Of a stretch of DNA of 64,000 nt, positions 1 through 8,179 are shown one piece after another. Within the stretch, counting starts at the first letter, position 1, and each line of letters begins with the position of its first letter. The position numbers and the translations under genes were made by a program. The notes under the pieces were generated by a model. That model did not search any database. It saw only the letters and a program-made list of their open reading frames with translations, and was not told the DNA's origin. Location of the stretch: positions 62,001-126,000 of the forward strand of contig CAJPFJ010000016.1 of the NCBI GenBank assembly GCA_905339155.1, given 5' to 3'. This DNA is from Methanosarcinales archaeon. Its GTDB lineage: Archaea > Halobacteriota > Methanosarcinia > Methanosarcinales > Methanoperedenaceae.

Positions 1-729
1 TCCTTCTTCAACTGTTCTTGCCTCGGCAACGAACCTTCCTTTATATCCTTTGAATTTCGGCATGACATCTTTCCATTTTATAGTCCCTTTCCCAAGCTCA
101 AGATGCTCATCGCTTCTTCCTTTATTATCATGCAAGTGAACATGTATCACTTTTCCGAGGTCCGCCAGGAAATCAAGAACAAGTCCGTTTGTGTTGGCAT
201 GCCCCATATCAAGCGTTAATCCTGCATTCTCACGATCAAGGGATTCTATCATACCCAATATCTCACCGGGATGTCTTCCGAAAATATGCTGCATATTGGG
301 CATATTTTCAACTCCTATCTTAATTCCAAAATCATCTGCAAAATCACATATCGCCCTCAGGCCTTCAATACTTTGCTGCCAGGCCATGTCGGGAAGCTGC
401 ATCCCCAGAGGCGAAAGATGACCGGGATGAACCACAGCAAGCTCAATGAAATCCGATGCCCTTTCAAGACATTTTTTCATCTGCCTTATGCTCTCATTCC
501 AGATAGGGTGGTTGAGGCTTCCAAGATTAAGGTCTGAGAATGGAAGATGAAGTGTAAGAACAAGATCTGTTGTTTCGATAATGTTTTTTATCTGTGACAG
601 CGTCCCGTCATTTAATTGCTGTTTTCCTTCACTTACCACTTCCCAGCCTGTAAATCCCAGTTCTTCAAGGCCATAAGCCCAATCAAACGGATTATTTACA
701 AGAGCAAGGGAAGAGAAACTAATTTGCAT
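1..729 (-). CDS. Sugar phosphate isomerase/epimerase-like TIM-barrel protein (3' end beyond window)
   Basis: The reading frame is open from an ATG at 729 to the window edge, giving 243 residues. It matches the xylose-isomerase-like TIM-barrel / AP-endonuclease-2 superfamily. Motifs seen: an early FTGWEVVSEGKQ strand, VVHPGHLSP, IGVENMPN, LTLDMGHANTNG and HVHLHDNKGRSDEH, which is the usual set of metal-binding His, Glu and Asp residues. The C-terminus (a few tens of residues in this family) lies outside. The substrate cannot be told from sequence. No signal peptide, so cytosolic. The start follows an AT-rich leader without a clear Shine-Dalgarno; an earlier in-phase start is blocked by a stop. 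Superfamily call is firm, function open. Confidence 0.8.
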   Translation of the reverse strand, partial: MQISFSSLALVNNPFDWAYGLEELGFTGWEVVSEGKQQLNDGTLSQIKNIIETTDLVLTLHLPFSDLNLGSLNHPIWNESIRQMKKCLERASDFIELAVVHPGHLSPLGMQLPDMAWQQSIEGLRAICDFADDFGIKIGVENMPNMQHIFGRHPGEILGMIESLDRENAGLTLDMGHANTNGLVLDFLADLGKVIHVHLHDNKGRSDEHLELGKGTIKWKDVMPKFKGYKGRFVAEARTVEEG

Positions 730-802
730 GAAGGAGCTTATTTGCATTCATAATATAAGGAAGTTGCTTTTAACAAAGTTAAGATCAAATACGAAACGGC
801 TT

Positions 803-2068
803 TCACCCCGAAAGCACTACTTTCTCAATGAAAAGATTTGTATCCCCTAATAATTGAAGATATTTATCATTTTTTAAACTTATACTTAAGTTATGATTGC
901 CCGCAGGAAGCGTTGTTTGTTGGAATGTCCTGGAAATAGTTGACTCACCGTCAATCATTTCCTCACCAAGTTGTATCCCATCTATCTCCATGCTTGCGTT
1001 AGGCCACCATACATCTATCAAAGGCACTGAAAATTTTGTTCCATATCCCGTAAATAGGATATTGTATTTTGATTCCTGGTTCGTGAAAAATTGTACGTTG
1101 ATCTTATCACTTTCATTATAAATCCACTGGTTAAATTCAAAGATTATTGGTTTTTGCGTTATTGTCAAATGAGCTGATCCAGGATTTAATCCTGGAGAAG
1201 TTGCGGTTATTAAAGAGGTCCCAACTAAATCCGAATAAATAGTTGCAGTGGCTTTTCCCTTCGCCGTTGTCAGGTTAAATGAAGAGAGATTACCAAGCGA
1301 TGCTGACAGGTTTATGCTTGCTCCATCACGTGGCGCATCCCTTCCTTTTTTATCTTTTAACTTAATCAGTATTTCCGCATTAGTAACCCCATCTGCCGGT
1401 ATGGAAACCGGATTTACGGAAACCCATAAGTTATTAGGCAGAACTGTCGGGTCATAAGGATTTATATAGGCATTTAAATTATCTGTCAGGTGAACCAGTG
1501 AATATTTTTCTTTTAAGATCGGGTCATAAACCAGTTCAAATGTCAATTCATAATTTCCTTTTCCTGAAATGACCGCACCATATTGTTTTCCTCCAATATT
1601 ATTAACGACCCATCTCCCATTCTCAAGCCTTCCTTCGCGAAGGTCGATAAATTCATCAAGGGGGATTCTTATCTTCCCGATGGCTCCGGAACTGTAATAA
1701 ATAACATTTCCTTTCTCGGTAATAAGCCCCTCAGGAGTGTTTGTCAGGTTAAGGTCATTATCAGGGTCAGGGTCTGCCCCCAAAGCAAGATAATCTACAT
1801 CTTCGGGGATAGTTATCATAAGAGTGCGGATATTTCCCGCTGGTGAATCAGGTTCGATCAAATTGCGCGCGCCCGAGCTTTGCATCGTGCTTAATGAAGA
1901 TTTTATCTCACCTACCTGCTTTTCCATGATATTTGTGGTCATGCAAGGCCAGATATGTGAAAGCCCGATTGCGGTAACGGCTACTATCGCTGCTGTCAGG
2001 ATAACATATACCACAAGTCTTATGGGGATGTCAATAGAAGCTCTATCGTCATTGAAAAAAGAAACCAT
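803..2068 (-). CDS. Pilin-like membrane-anchored protein with invasin-type Ig domain
   Basis: 421 residues. Residues about 10-35 form one hydrophobic segment preceded by the motif IDIPIRLVV, which recurs in the two smaller proteins at 2719-3135 and 3176-3652. The rest is extracellular in character, rich in N-x-S/T sequons. Residues about 215-300 resemble a bacterial Ig-like group 1 (invasin/intimin) domain (VSVNPVSIPADG, then KGKATATIYS), followed by a beta-rich C-terminal domain. The N-terminus fits the pilin/archaellin-like class of archaeal secreted proteins. By inference it is an adhesin or pilus-associated surface protein. Whether prepilin peptidase processes it is unknown. Confidence 0.6.
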   Translation of the reverse strand: MVSFFNDDRASIDIPIRLVVYVILTAAIVAVTAIGLSHIWPCMTTNIMEKQVGEIKSSLSTMQSSGARNLIEPDSPAGNIRTLMITIPEDVDYLALGADPDPDNDLNLTNTPEGLITEKGNVIYYSSGAIGKIRIPLDEFIDLREGRLENGRWVVNNIGGKQYGAVISGKGNYELTFELVYDPILKEKYSLVHLTDNLNAYINPYDPTVLPNNLWVSVNPVSIPADGVTNAEILIKLKDKKGRDAPRDGASINLSASLGNLSSFNLTTAKGKATATIYSDLVGTSLITATSPGLNPGSAHLTITQKPIIFEFNQWIYNESDKINVQFFTNQESKYNILFTGYGTKFSVPLIDVWWPNASMEIDGIQLGEEMIDGESTISRTFQQTTLPAGNHNLSISLKNDKYLQLLGDTNLFIEKVVLSG

Positions 2069-2174
2069 ATTTTTCGGCTCTAATACACTTGGAGTTTATA
2101 AACTATTTCATAGCCATGTTCAGAAAACTTTAAATAACTTGGGTTGTTTCGGAGACTCCCGGGTGACCTGAATA

Positions 2175-2717
2175 GTGAAAAAAAGCGAGGAAAAAAATAA
2201 CGATTTGATCAATTCGGATATTAATGGGCGTATTGAATATATCGACCAGGGTTTAAGAAGCGTCGATAACCGCATGCGTGCTGTTGAAAAACGTCTTTCG
2301 ATCAAAACATTCGAACCTGATTCTGATATATCATCTCCTGAAAAAGAGAGAAGTACTGATAATATCCGGCAATATGAAATCGCAGGAAAATTACAGGAAA
2401 TGGACCGCAGATTAGCCAGTCTTGAAAAAACAACACATGAGACTCATGTTAATGATATCGGTTCCATCCAATCACAGCTTTCACTTATCGAGAACAGGAT
2501 ATTGAAACTTGAGAATCATAATAAAATAACGATCGGTAAAATAAAAGTACCTATAGAATTTTCAGGTCTTGCAGCCACAATAGTAATGTTCGCAACTGGA
2601 TATCTCATATACAGCGATCACTGGAATATTATTCGGTCGTCATATTATCCAATATCGATCGGCATATTATTTGGGGCGGTTGTAATAGGAAAATTCATAA
2701 TGACCAACAGGGAATAA
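2175..2717 (+). CDS. Coiled-coil membrane protein, unknown function
   Basis: 180 residues from a GTG start. Residues about 1-118 are highly charged and heptad-like, with repeated NRMRAVEKRL / MDRRLASLEK / QLSLIENRIL segments typical of a long coiled coil. Two hydrophobic segments follow at about 127-145 and 155-175. This predicts a cytosolic coiled coil tethered to the membrane by a C-terminal hairpin. It is read opposite to the surrounding pilin-like genes and ends two bases before the end of the 2719-3135 gene. I do not recognise the family. A role in surface-appendage assembly is possible from location alone. Confidence 0.6.
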   Translation: MKKSEEKNNDLINSDINGRIEYIDQGLRSVDNRMRAVEKRLSIKTFEPDSDISSPEKERSTDNIRQYEIAGKLQEMDRRLASLEKTTHETHVNDIGSIQSQLSLIENRILKLENHNKITIGKIKVPIEFSGLAATIVMFATGYLIYSDHWNIIRSSYYPISIGILFGAVVIGKFIMTNRE

Positions 2718-2718
2718 C

Positions 2719-3135
2719 TCATTTCACTATTTTGATCACAAATTCGCTGGCATAATCCTGGAAACCGTTCGCTTTGACGTCAAGTCTAAGATAACCTTCT
2801 CCTTCTTTAAGATCAAAATCGGTCTTTTTAAATCTCAGGATCGTATGTCCATTATCATTTGTCAAATTAGCCGAAGCGGCTCCAAGACCGGAAAGTACCA
2901 CGCTTGCTTTTTTCAAATGTGTGCCTTTTATTGAATCCATTACTTCGACCGCCATGTCAATATCATCAGTATCATTAAAAGCCGATAATATGATCAGGTT
3001 ACTACTTTTCACATCTGCATGTATGGGTTTTGGTATTGAGCCCTCGCCATTATCTATAAATGCAAGCATAGCCGCCAATCCTGCCATTCCCACTATTGTG
3101 AGAACCACAATTTTTATTGGAATTCCAATTGCCAT
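2719..3135 (-). CDS. Small pilin-like secreted protein with beta-sandwich domain
   Basis: 138 residues. The N-terminus IGIPIKIVVLTIVGM is a single hydrophobic segment with the same I-x-x-P-I-x-I-V-V pattern as its neighbours at 803-2068 and 3176-3652. The remaining ~100 residues look like one Ig/CARDB-like beta sandwich (VEVMDSIKGTHLKKASVVLSG, then a Gly/Ala turn and a final VIKIVK strand). It probably encodes a membrane-anchored or polymerising surface subunit. It is separated from the next gene upstream by about 40 bases, so co-transcription with 3176-3652 is likely. Confidence 0.55.
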   Translation of the reverse strand: MAIGIPIKIVVLTIVGMAGLAAMLAFIDNGEGSIPKPIHADVKSSNLIILSAFNDTDDIDMAVEVMDSIKGTHLKKASVVLSGLGAASANLTNDNGHTILRFKKTDFDLKEGEGYLRLDVKANGFQDYASEFVIKIVK

Positions 3136-3175
3136 TTTTTCCCTTCAAAATTTATGTAAAATATGAAAAATAAAT

Positions 3176-3652
3176 CTACTTTTGATATAGCAGAATGGCT
3201 TTTTCATCTTCATAGTCGTAAAAACCATTGGCCTTGGCGACAAGTTTTAACTCAACACTTTTCTGATTGGGTCTTAAGGTAACTTTTGAATTATCAGTTT
3301 CCCCGAGATATATAATAGCATTACCATAACTGCTTGTCTGGTCTACTCCAAAGCCTCCACCCCCGGTCAGGGTAACACTGGCTTTTTCTACCGGATTATT
3401 ATTTTTATCATAAACTCTGGCATTGACCTTTACCGTATATTGCCCATCTCCTTTTACAATAGCAATGCTTCCATTCTGTACCGTTCCATTGTCAATTTTA
3501 ATATCAATGATGTCCACACTTAAATTCTCTTTTGATTTGGGAATGATCGATAATAGCGCCGCCAGCGCGACCATACCGACAACAAGCATAACGACTATAT
3601 TTATAGGCAATTCGATTGCACGTTCATTTTTGTTAAAATTTTTTAATTTCAT
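3176..3652 (-). CDS. Small pilin-like secreted protein, paralogue of neighbour
   Basis: 158 residues when started at the ATG at 3652. A GTG/TTG-initiated frame extends 11 codons further, but the sequence MKLKNFNKNERAIELPINIV is the natural pilin-like beginning: a charged head, then AIELPINIVVMLVVGMVALA. The body is an Ig-like beta domain with VNARVYDKNNNPVEKASVTL, a strand order also seen in the 2719-3135 protein (KKASVVLSG). The two are paralogues from a tandem duplication. Function is inferred: structural or adhesive surface subunit. Confidence 0.55.
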   Translation of the reverse strand: MKLKNFNKNERAIELPINIVVMLVVGMVALAALLSIIPKSKENLSVDIIDIKIDNGTVQNGSIAIVKGDGQYTVKVNARVYDKNNNPVEKASVTLTGGGGFGVDQTSSYGNAIIYLGETDNSKVTLRPNQKSVELKLVAKANGFYDYEDEKAILLYQK

Positions 3653-3890
3653 AACACCACTTTTTGCACGAACACAACAGGACAATATTTAATATTATCT
3701 TATCTAAAATATTTACATGAGTAGTATAATAATCTATATTTCGTAATAATATCCATTGTCATTTTTCAGGATACTCCTTTTTTGTGATGTTATATGGGAT
3801 AGCACGATAAAATCCTACATCCATTTTTTACTAAAATATATAGAAGTTAAAAAATAATAATAAATATATTATCATAACAATTAATAAGCA

Positions 3891-3925
3891 TTATATACCA
3901 AAAAATACAATCTTTAACCTGGAGG
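3891..3925 (+). promoter_or_regulatory. TATA box and Shine-Dalgarno of the 3935 gene
   Basis: TTATATACC at 3891-3899 is an archaeal TATA-like element, and GGAGG at 3921-3925 sits 9 bases before the ATG at 3935. The 250 bases upstream (3686-3890) are very AT-rich; I see nothing else in them. Confidence 0.5.
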
Positions 3926-3934
3926 AAGAGTAAA

Positions 3935-4243
3935 ATGGAATGTGTGATCAAAGTAAAAGATATGATACTCATGGCATTAGCATTCGGATTTTTCTTTTTT
4001 GGTGATATCATCAGTACTTATCTTATCTTGAAAAATGGAGGATATGAACTGAATCAGTTCCTGGCAGCAATTGGCTTTAATGGGTTTGTTGTTTTCAAAT
4101 TAATCTTGATATTTGTTTTTGGCTATATGATACATTATCTTGATAGATTAAAATTCTACAAAGAATCCGGGATAATTATCGGAATAGTCCTTATGTCAGG
4201 TCTGCTTGCGACCCTGATCAACCTCGGTTTATTCCACAGGTAA
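3935..4243 (+). CDS. Three-helix membrane protein, DUF5658-like
   Basis: 102 residues with three hydrophobic segments at about 9-31, 45-66 and 76-98. The sequence FGDIISTYLILKNGGYELN near helix 1 is the hallmark of a small family of archaeal and bacterial membrane proteins (DUF5658-like) in which an Asp and a Gly-Gly-x-Glu-x-Asn turn follow the first helix. No enzymatic motif is present. It has its own TATA box and a good Shine-Dalgarno, and is transcribed toward the convergent pilin-like gene at 4395-5822. Function unknown. Confidence 0.65.
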   Translation: MECVIKVKDMILMALAFGFFFFGDIISTYLILKNGGYELNQFLAAIGFNGFVVFKLILIFVFGYMIHYLDRLKFYKESGIIIGIVLMSGLLATLINLGLFHR

Positions 4244-4394
4244 GACGCACTTTTTCGTATAGATATCAGCCCTGGTATCAGCATTTAGTACCATGCGGAG
4301 TTCACTCAACAATTCATTCGTTAAATATTTCATCGGTTTCGGCGCTTCCCCCTCCGCACGCAACCTCCAGCGCGTCATGTGTAATCCAGCCCTC

Positions 4395-5822
4395 TCACTT
4401 GTACCAGAGGACCATGCGATATTCGACAATATTGTCAACTCCTGTGCGGGGATATACTATATGTGCGAGCTTACTAACGGCCACTGCTTCTGCCGTGGGA
4501 TACCCATTGATGACCTCGCCTGTCTTGAAATCGGGGCAATCTGTGAATTTGTTGCCTGTTGGGCCTATAAGGTACATGTTGTAATTAACATATGCCGGCA
4601 TATAGCGGAGCATGTACGTATTAAGTTCAGTTGCATTAACGCAGTGATCCTGATTTTTGCCAGTAGCGGGGACGAGAGGAAGTACGTGGATGAGAACACC
4701 ATTGGTTTTTGCAGGGCCTTCCCCATTGCAATTTTGCGCGCCTTGTTTCACATAAATATAATAATCTCCAGCCAAGTAGGCTGTGAATTCGAAATTTCCA
4801 TTTCCCAAATTGGTTATAGAATAATTAGAATTGCTGACATATTGAACATTATTAACATTAAACCAGTCTATATTTATATTCAGGTCTGTATGCATGTATG
4901 CAGATGATGTCTCCCAAATCGTAGTTTCTTCATTCAAACCACTTGGTAAAGGTGGATGTTGGTCATAAACCGATAGCTCGCCATTATTTTTTTCAGTATA
5001 TATTATCATGTGTCTATTCGAACTATGGCCGGTACTGTCGGTTGCAACAATGTAATATAATCCTCCCACTGTAAAATCATTGGAAGATGGCCAATCAAAT
5101 GAAAAATTTCCTGTTGGGTCGGTTGTAGTCGGCTGATTGCTATTACACAGGGTTCCATCATCTTTAAGAGCACCATTAAGAAATATATTTAAATCTGGCG
5201 CACCAGTGCCGTTCGGAAAATCGACCGTGCCATTGACCTTAGTATTGTCAGGCCCATAATTACCATTCTTGCTGTCCAAGAAGTACCATCCTACCTTGAC
5301 CGTTACAATATTTGACACTCCACCGGAGAAATCATTCGCCTGGACACTGAACTCACTCAAGTTCTGAGGAGAATTCAACCAGGACCAATTGGCTATATTG
5401 TATATTTTTGTCATATTCTCAAAAGGATTACCTGTCCCCAAGTTCGTAACTTGAAGTGTAAGGTTTTTATTTACTGGTGTTCCATCTTTATAATAGACCG
5501 TGAAATTTATGATTTGATTGGGCTGTATGAAAGTATTGTTTATACAGGGAGGATTCCCTTCGATACAAAGCAAATATTCCCTGGCAACATTAAAATTATT
5601 ACAGTTTGGGCACGTTTCGTATATTGGCGTTATAAATGTCAGATCTAAACTATCCCTCCCAATATTCATCAACTGCACCTTGGAATGTTCCCCAGTCTTC
5701 TGTGCAGTATATGGCATGTTGCCTGTCATGTATATGATTGTCCCGATTATAAGTAAAATGCCGATGATAGCTTCTAGCGTATATGTAATGCCGGATTCGT
5801 TATCTGCAATTCTTTTTAACAT
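4395..5822 (-). CDS. Large pilin-like surface protein, last gene of the pilus operon
   Basis: 475 residues. It starts with a short charged head and one hydrophobic helix (ESGITYTLEAIIGILLIIG, residues ~9-30), typical of archaeal pilin/pseudopilin-like proteins. The large ectodomain is beta-rich with many N-x-S/T sites, cysteine pairs (ETCPNCNN and CIEGNPPC) and Ig-like stretches such as VNGTVDFPNGTGAPDLNIFLNG. Its start overlaps the end of the upstream gene (5816-6163) by 7 bases, so it belongs to the operon with the pilus ATPase. Size and cysteines suggest a minor, possibly tip or adhesive, subunit (inference). Confidence 0.6.
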   Translation of the reverse strand: MLKRIADNESGITYTLEAIIGILLIIGTIIYMTGNMPYTAQKTGEHSKVQLMNIGRDSLDLTFITPIYETCPNCNNFNVAREYLLCIEGNPPCINNTFIQPNQIINFTVYYKDGTPVNKNLTLQVTNLGTGNPFENMTKIYNIANWSWLNSPQNLSEFSVQANDFSGGVSNIVTVKVGWYFLDSKNGNYGPDNTKVNGTVDFPNGTGAPDLNIFLNGALKDDGTLCNSNQPTTTDPTGNFSFDWPSSNDFTVGGLYYIVATDSTGHSSNRHMIIYTEKNNGELSVYDQHPPLPSGLNEETTIWETSSAYMHTDLNINIDWFNVNNVQYVSNSNYSITNLGNGNFEFTAYLAGDYYIYVKQGAQNCNGEGPAKTNGVLIHVLPLVPATGKNQDHCVNATELNTYMLRYMPAYVNYNMYLIGPTGNKFTDCPDFKTGEVINGYPTAEAVAVSKLAHIVYPRTGVDNIVEYRMVLWYK

Positions 5823-6163
5823 GATTTCCCTTTCATTTGTTCTTCTATTTTTATATCTTTATCTATAAATACAATATTTCTATAGTTGTCTTTACACACA
5901 AAGTCCACACTATAACCATGTAAAAGAGAAAACTCTTTTAATTCATTTTCGAACACGGCGCGATCCAAATCTGATGTTGCATTATATCTCTCCCTAATGC
6001 TATCATAGAAATAATATGAGTTCATTGTCTCACGATTGATGGAGTTCTCGCCTATACCAAGAGTCGAATACTCATAAGTGGCGATCAACACAAGAGCAGC
6101 CGCAACAGAAACGCATGCTATTAATATCAACTGCCCGCTTTCATCATTAATAAATCGCTTCAA
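5816..6163 (-). CDS. Small pilin-like protein of the pilus operon
   Basis: 115 residues. The head MKRFINDESGQLILIACVSV is followed by a single hydrophobic helix to residue ~27. The DESGQ motif just before the helix resembles the charged junction of archaeal pilin-like proteins. The C-terminal 85 residues are charged with no recognisable domain. It starts 2 bases after the stop of the 6165-6788 gene and overlaps the next gene by 7 bases, so translation is coupled. Probably a minor pilin-like component. Confidence 0.55.
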   Translation of the reverse strand: MKRFINDESGQLILIACVSVAAALVLIATYEYSTLGIGENSINRETMNSYYFYDSIRERYNATSDLDRAVFENELKEFSLLHGYSVDFVCKDNYRNIVFIDKDIKIEEQMKGKSC

Positions 6164-6164
6164 G

Positions 6165-6788
6165 CTACCACACCCAGAGGTTCAGTCTGTAATGAACTGT
6201 CAAATTTTGATTGCAAATAAAGTCTTGTCTACATGGACTCCCAATATCCTTTATTATGTAAACATACTTGTCTACAACGGATACGGTATTATCATTTATG
6301 CTTCGATTTTTCAGATTTGCCATGAGGAGATTTGAATCAAAATCACTGAGTCCAACAGGATGAAGTTGCATATAGAAATTAAATCCTCCAAGACCCAGGG
6401 ACTTAGCAGCATTTTCCCGCTCATTGGGTAAAATACTGGAGTTCGGGAATTCCCACCAAATAATTCCAGTCGGAACATCGGTGTATCCGTATCCCATAAA
6501 CGTCCTGACCTTGGTCAAATTAAGCACCTTCATTATTGCTATACCCTTATCATTATAAACAAACCCTATCTTCGTGACGTTGGATCTCCATTTTCCCTCC
6601 CACCCCGGCTCGCCTCTATCCTGCACAAGGTTATCAGCTGCCCTTGCAGCTGTCATGTACTGCTTGATACGCCAGTCTCTGTCCTCATGCGACACTGTCG
6701 GTATGATTTGAATTGCCATTAGCACAGCCGCAAGAACAAGCATTATTGCCACCATGAGATCAATTGAGATCATTCCCCTGTCATTCAT
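6165..6788 (-). CDS. Pilin-like protein of the pilus operon
   Basis: 207 residues. The N-terminal MNDRGMISIDLMVAIMLVLA gives a head of about seven residues and one helix, like type IV pseudopilins. The ectodomain carries WEGKWRSNVTKIGFVYNDKG and several N-x-T sites. Its ATG overlaps the stop of the 6785-7273 gene by four bases. The family looks like one of the pilin-associated DUFs found beside archaeal pilus ATPases. Role inferred from context and N-terminus. Confidence 0.55.
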   Translation of the reverse strand: MNDRGMISIDLMVAIMLVLAAVLMAIQIIPTVSHEDRDWRIKQYMTAARAADNLVQDRGEPGWEGKWRSNVTKIGFVYNDKGIAIMKVLNLTKVRTFMGYGYTDVPTGIIWWEFPNSSILPNERENAAKSLGLGGFNFYMQLHPVGLSDFDSNLLMANLKNRSINDNTVSVVDKYVYIIKDIGSPCRQDFICNQNLTVHYRLNLWVW

Positions 6789-7273
6789 TCTATCCGTAAA
6801 CTCACCGCCTTGCTGATGTTCTTCATCAACCTGATATTTATTTCTCCCGAACCGCTGTATACGACTCCGCCTGTGTTCCCTGGATCTTTTATTGAATTTA
6901 GCGTTGTGCTGATCTTATTCCGTGAAAAGCTTCCTTCACTTATATCAATTAAAGCCATGCTGTTTTCCGTGGCATTTTTCAATTCTATCCTGTAGCCTTT
7001 CCCTCCCATTGTGAGAGGTATAGTGCGTGATACATTTAAACTTACATTTCCCTGCGAGTTCTCGGATATAAGGTACATGTTCGTGATATCACGTGCTATC
7101 TGGCTTCCAAGATCAGTATAGCTTACACGCATTGCCTGTGCAGAGGAGGCATCCGTATATAGATAAAAAGAGCTGGTAATGCTTCCGGTTACAATCATAA
7201 GAACGATCAGATTCAGGATATAGCCTATCTGGATATTCACTGCATTTTCATCTGAGATGAATGCTCGCACCAT
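6785..7273 (-). CDS. Pilin-like protein of the pilus operon
   Basis: 162 residues. The head MVRAFISDENAVNIQIGYIL leads into a hydrophobic helix to about residue 41, followed by a beta-rich domain (VSLNVSRTIPLTMGGKGYRI). This pattern, with an invariant-looking GKGYRI strand, is found in pilin-like proteins encoded with archaeal PilB/PilC pairs. Only 7 bases separate it from the upstream 7281-8177 gene, and it overlaps the downstream gene by four bases. Likely minor subunit. Confidence 0.55.
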   Translation of the reverse strand: MVRAFISDENAVNIQIGYILNLIVLMIVTGSITSSFYLYTDASSAQAMRVSYTDLGSQIARDITNMYLISENSQGNVSLNVSRTIPLTMGGKGYRIELKNATENSMALIDISEGSFSRNKISTTLNSIKDPGNTGGVVYSGSGEINIRLMKNISKAVSLRIE

Positions 7274-7280
7274 TGCCTCC

Positions 7281-8177
7281 TTACCTGACTTTTACATCAA
7301 GTCTTGATTCATATAAGGAAAGTAAAATATCATTTTTATTTCCAAAATTCCAGTTCCCATATATTCCTATCTCCAAAGGTCTTGTTCCACTTATATTATA
7401 ACCAGTTGCATTCCATTTAGGAGATTTTTTAAGTCCGGCGCCCTGGAGTTTCTCATCAAAGAATGCCGTCCATGCTTCCGGGTAAGCGCTTGTTATATTG
7501 ATATAAGTATTGTTTGCGTTTGGAGTTGTTGAATTCGGTTGTATCGTTTGGTTGTAACTAACCAATCGTGTTTCAATCCATGCCTTTCCATCCCCGCCCA
7601 CTGATGAAAGTGTTCCATTCAGGCTTATCGCATGGATCGATATAGTAATATTATTATAATCGATTTTATAGATGCTTATCAGTGGATTTGATAACATCAT
7701 AGGCGCTCCGCGCTCGTATTTTCTGATAACTGCTCCGTTCTCATATACGATTCTTTCTTGATCTGCCATATAGGTGATGCTGCCTGGAGGGATTATTATT
7801 GTAAGATTTTTATTGTTGGTTATGTTTAGTGTTTTTGATTTCTCGCTAATGTTTGTACGATTCGGCAAAACCTTGAGCATACCCCCCATTAATTCGAACT
7901 CTGTTTCCCTCGATGGCCCAAGCCTGTTGATGTTTGTCTCAGTAGATGGATCTTTTATCCATATCGGCCCCCGCACCACTTCCTCGATATCGTTCTGCAT
8001 TGATAGAAAGGAATTCGCAGCTACTTCCATCCTTGCCCTTGATTTGCCAGATTCTATCATCGGCACACCCGCAAGCAAGATACCACCTATGACTAACATC
8101 ATAATGGATATTAACATGACCATACCCAGAATTTCCGACACTGCTTTATCCGATCGTATCATACTTGTTTTTATCAT
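7281..8177 (-). CDS. Pilin-like protein with class III-type N-terminus
   Basis: 298 residues. DKAVSEILGMVMLISIMMLV at residues ~10-29 has the form seen in archaeal pilins (charged head, then V-S-E-x-x-G and a hydrophobic helix), so prepilin peptidase cleavage after the head is plausible. The ectodomain has a YESRLDVKVR C-terminus and many N-x-S/T sites. The ATG at 8177 lies two bases after the stop of the T2SF gene. A second ATG five codons in is possible. Likely a pilin or pseudopilin; the major pilin of this system cannot be named from sequence. Confidence 0.6.
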   Translation of the reverse strand: MIKTSMIRSDKAVSEILGMVMLISIMMLVIGGILLAGVPMIESGKSRARMEVAANSFLSMQNDIEEVVRGPIWIKDPSTETNINRLGPSRETEFELMGGMLKVLPNRTNISEKSKTLNITNNKNLTIIIPPGSITYMADQERIVYENGAVIRKYERGAPMMLSNPLISIYKIDYNNITISIHAISLNGTLSSVGGDGKAWIETRLVSYNQTIQPNSTTPNANNTYINITSAYPEAWTAFFDEKLQGAGLKKSPKWNATGYNISGTRPLEIGIYGNWNFGNKNDILLSLYESRLDVKVR

Positions 8178-8179
8178 AC

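Noticed and set aside
4293-4907. 204-residue open frame on the plus strand
   Set aside because: It lies wholly opposite the last pilin-operon gene region, has no Shine-Dalgarno and a protein-unlike Cys/His composition.
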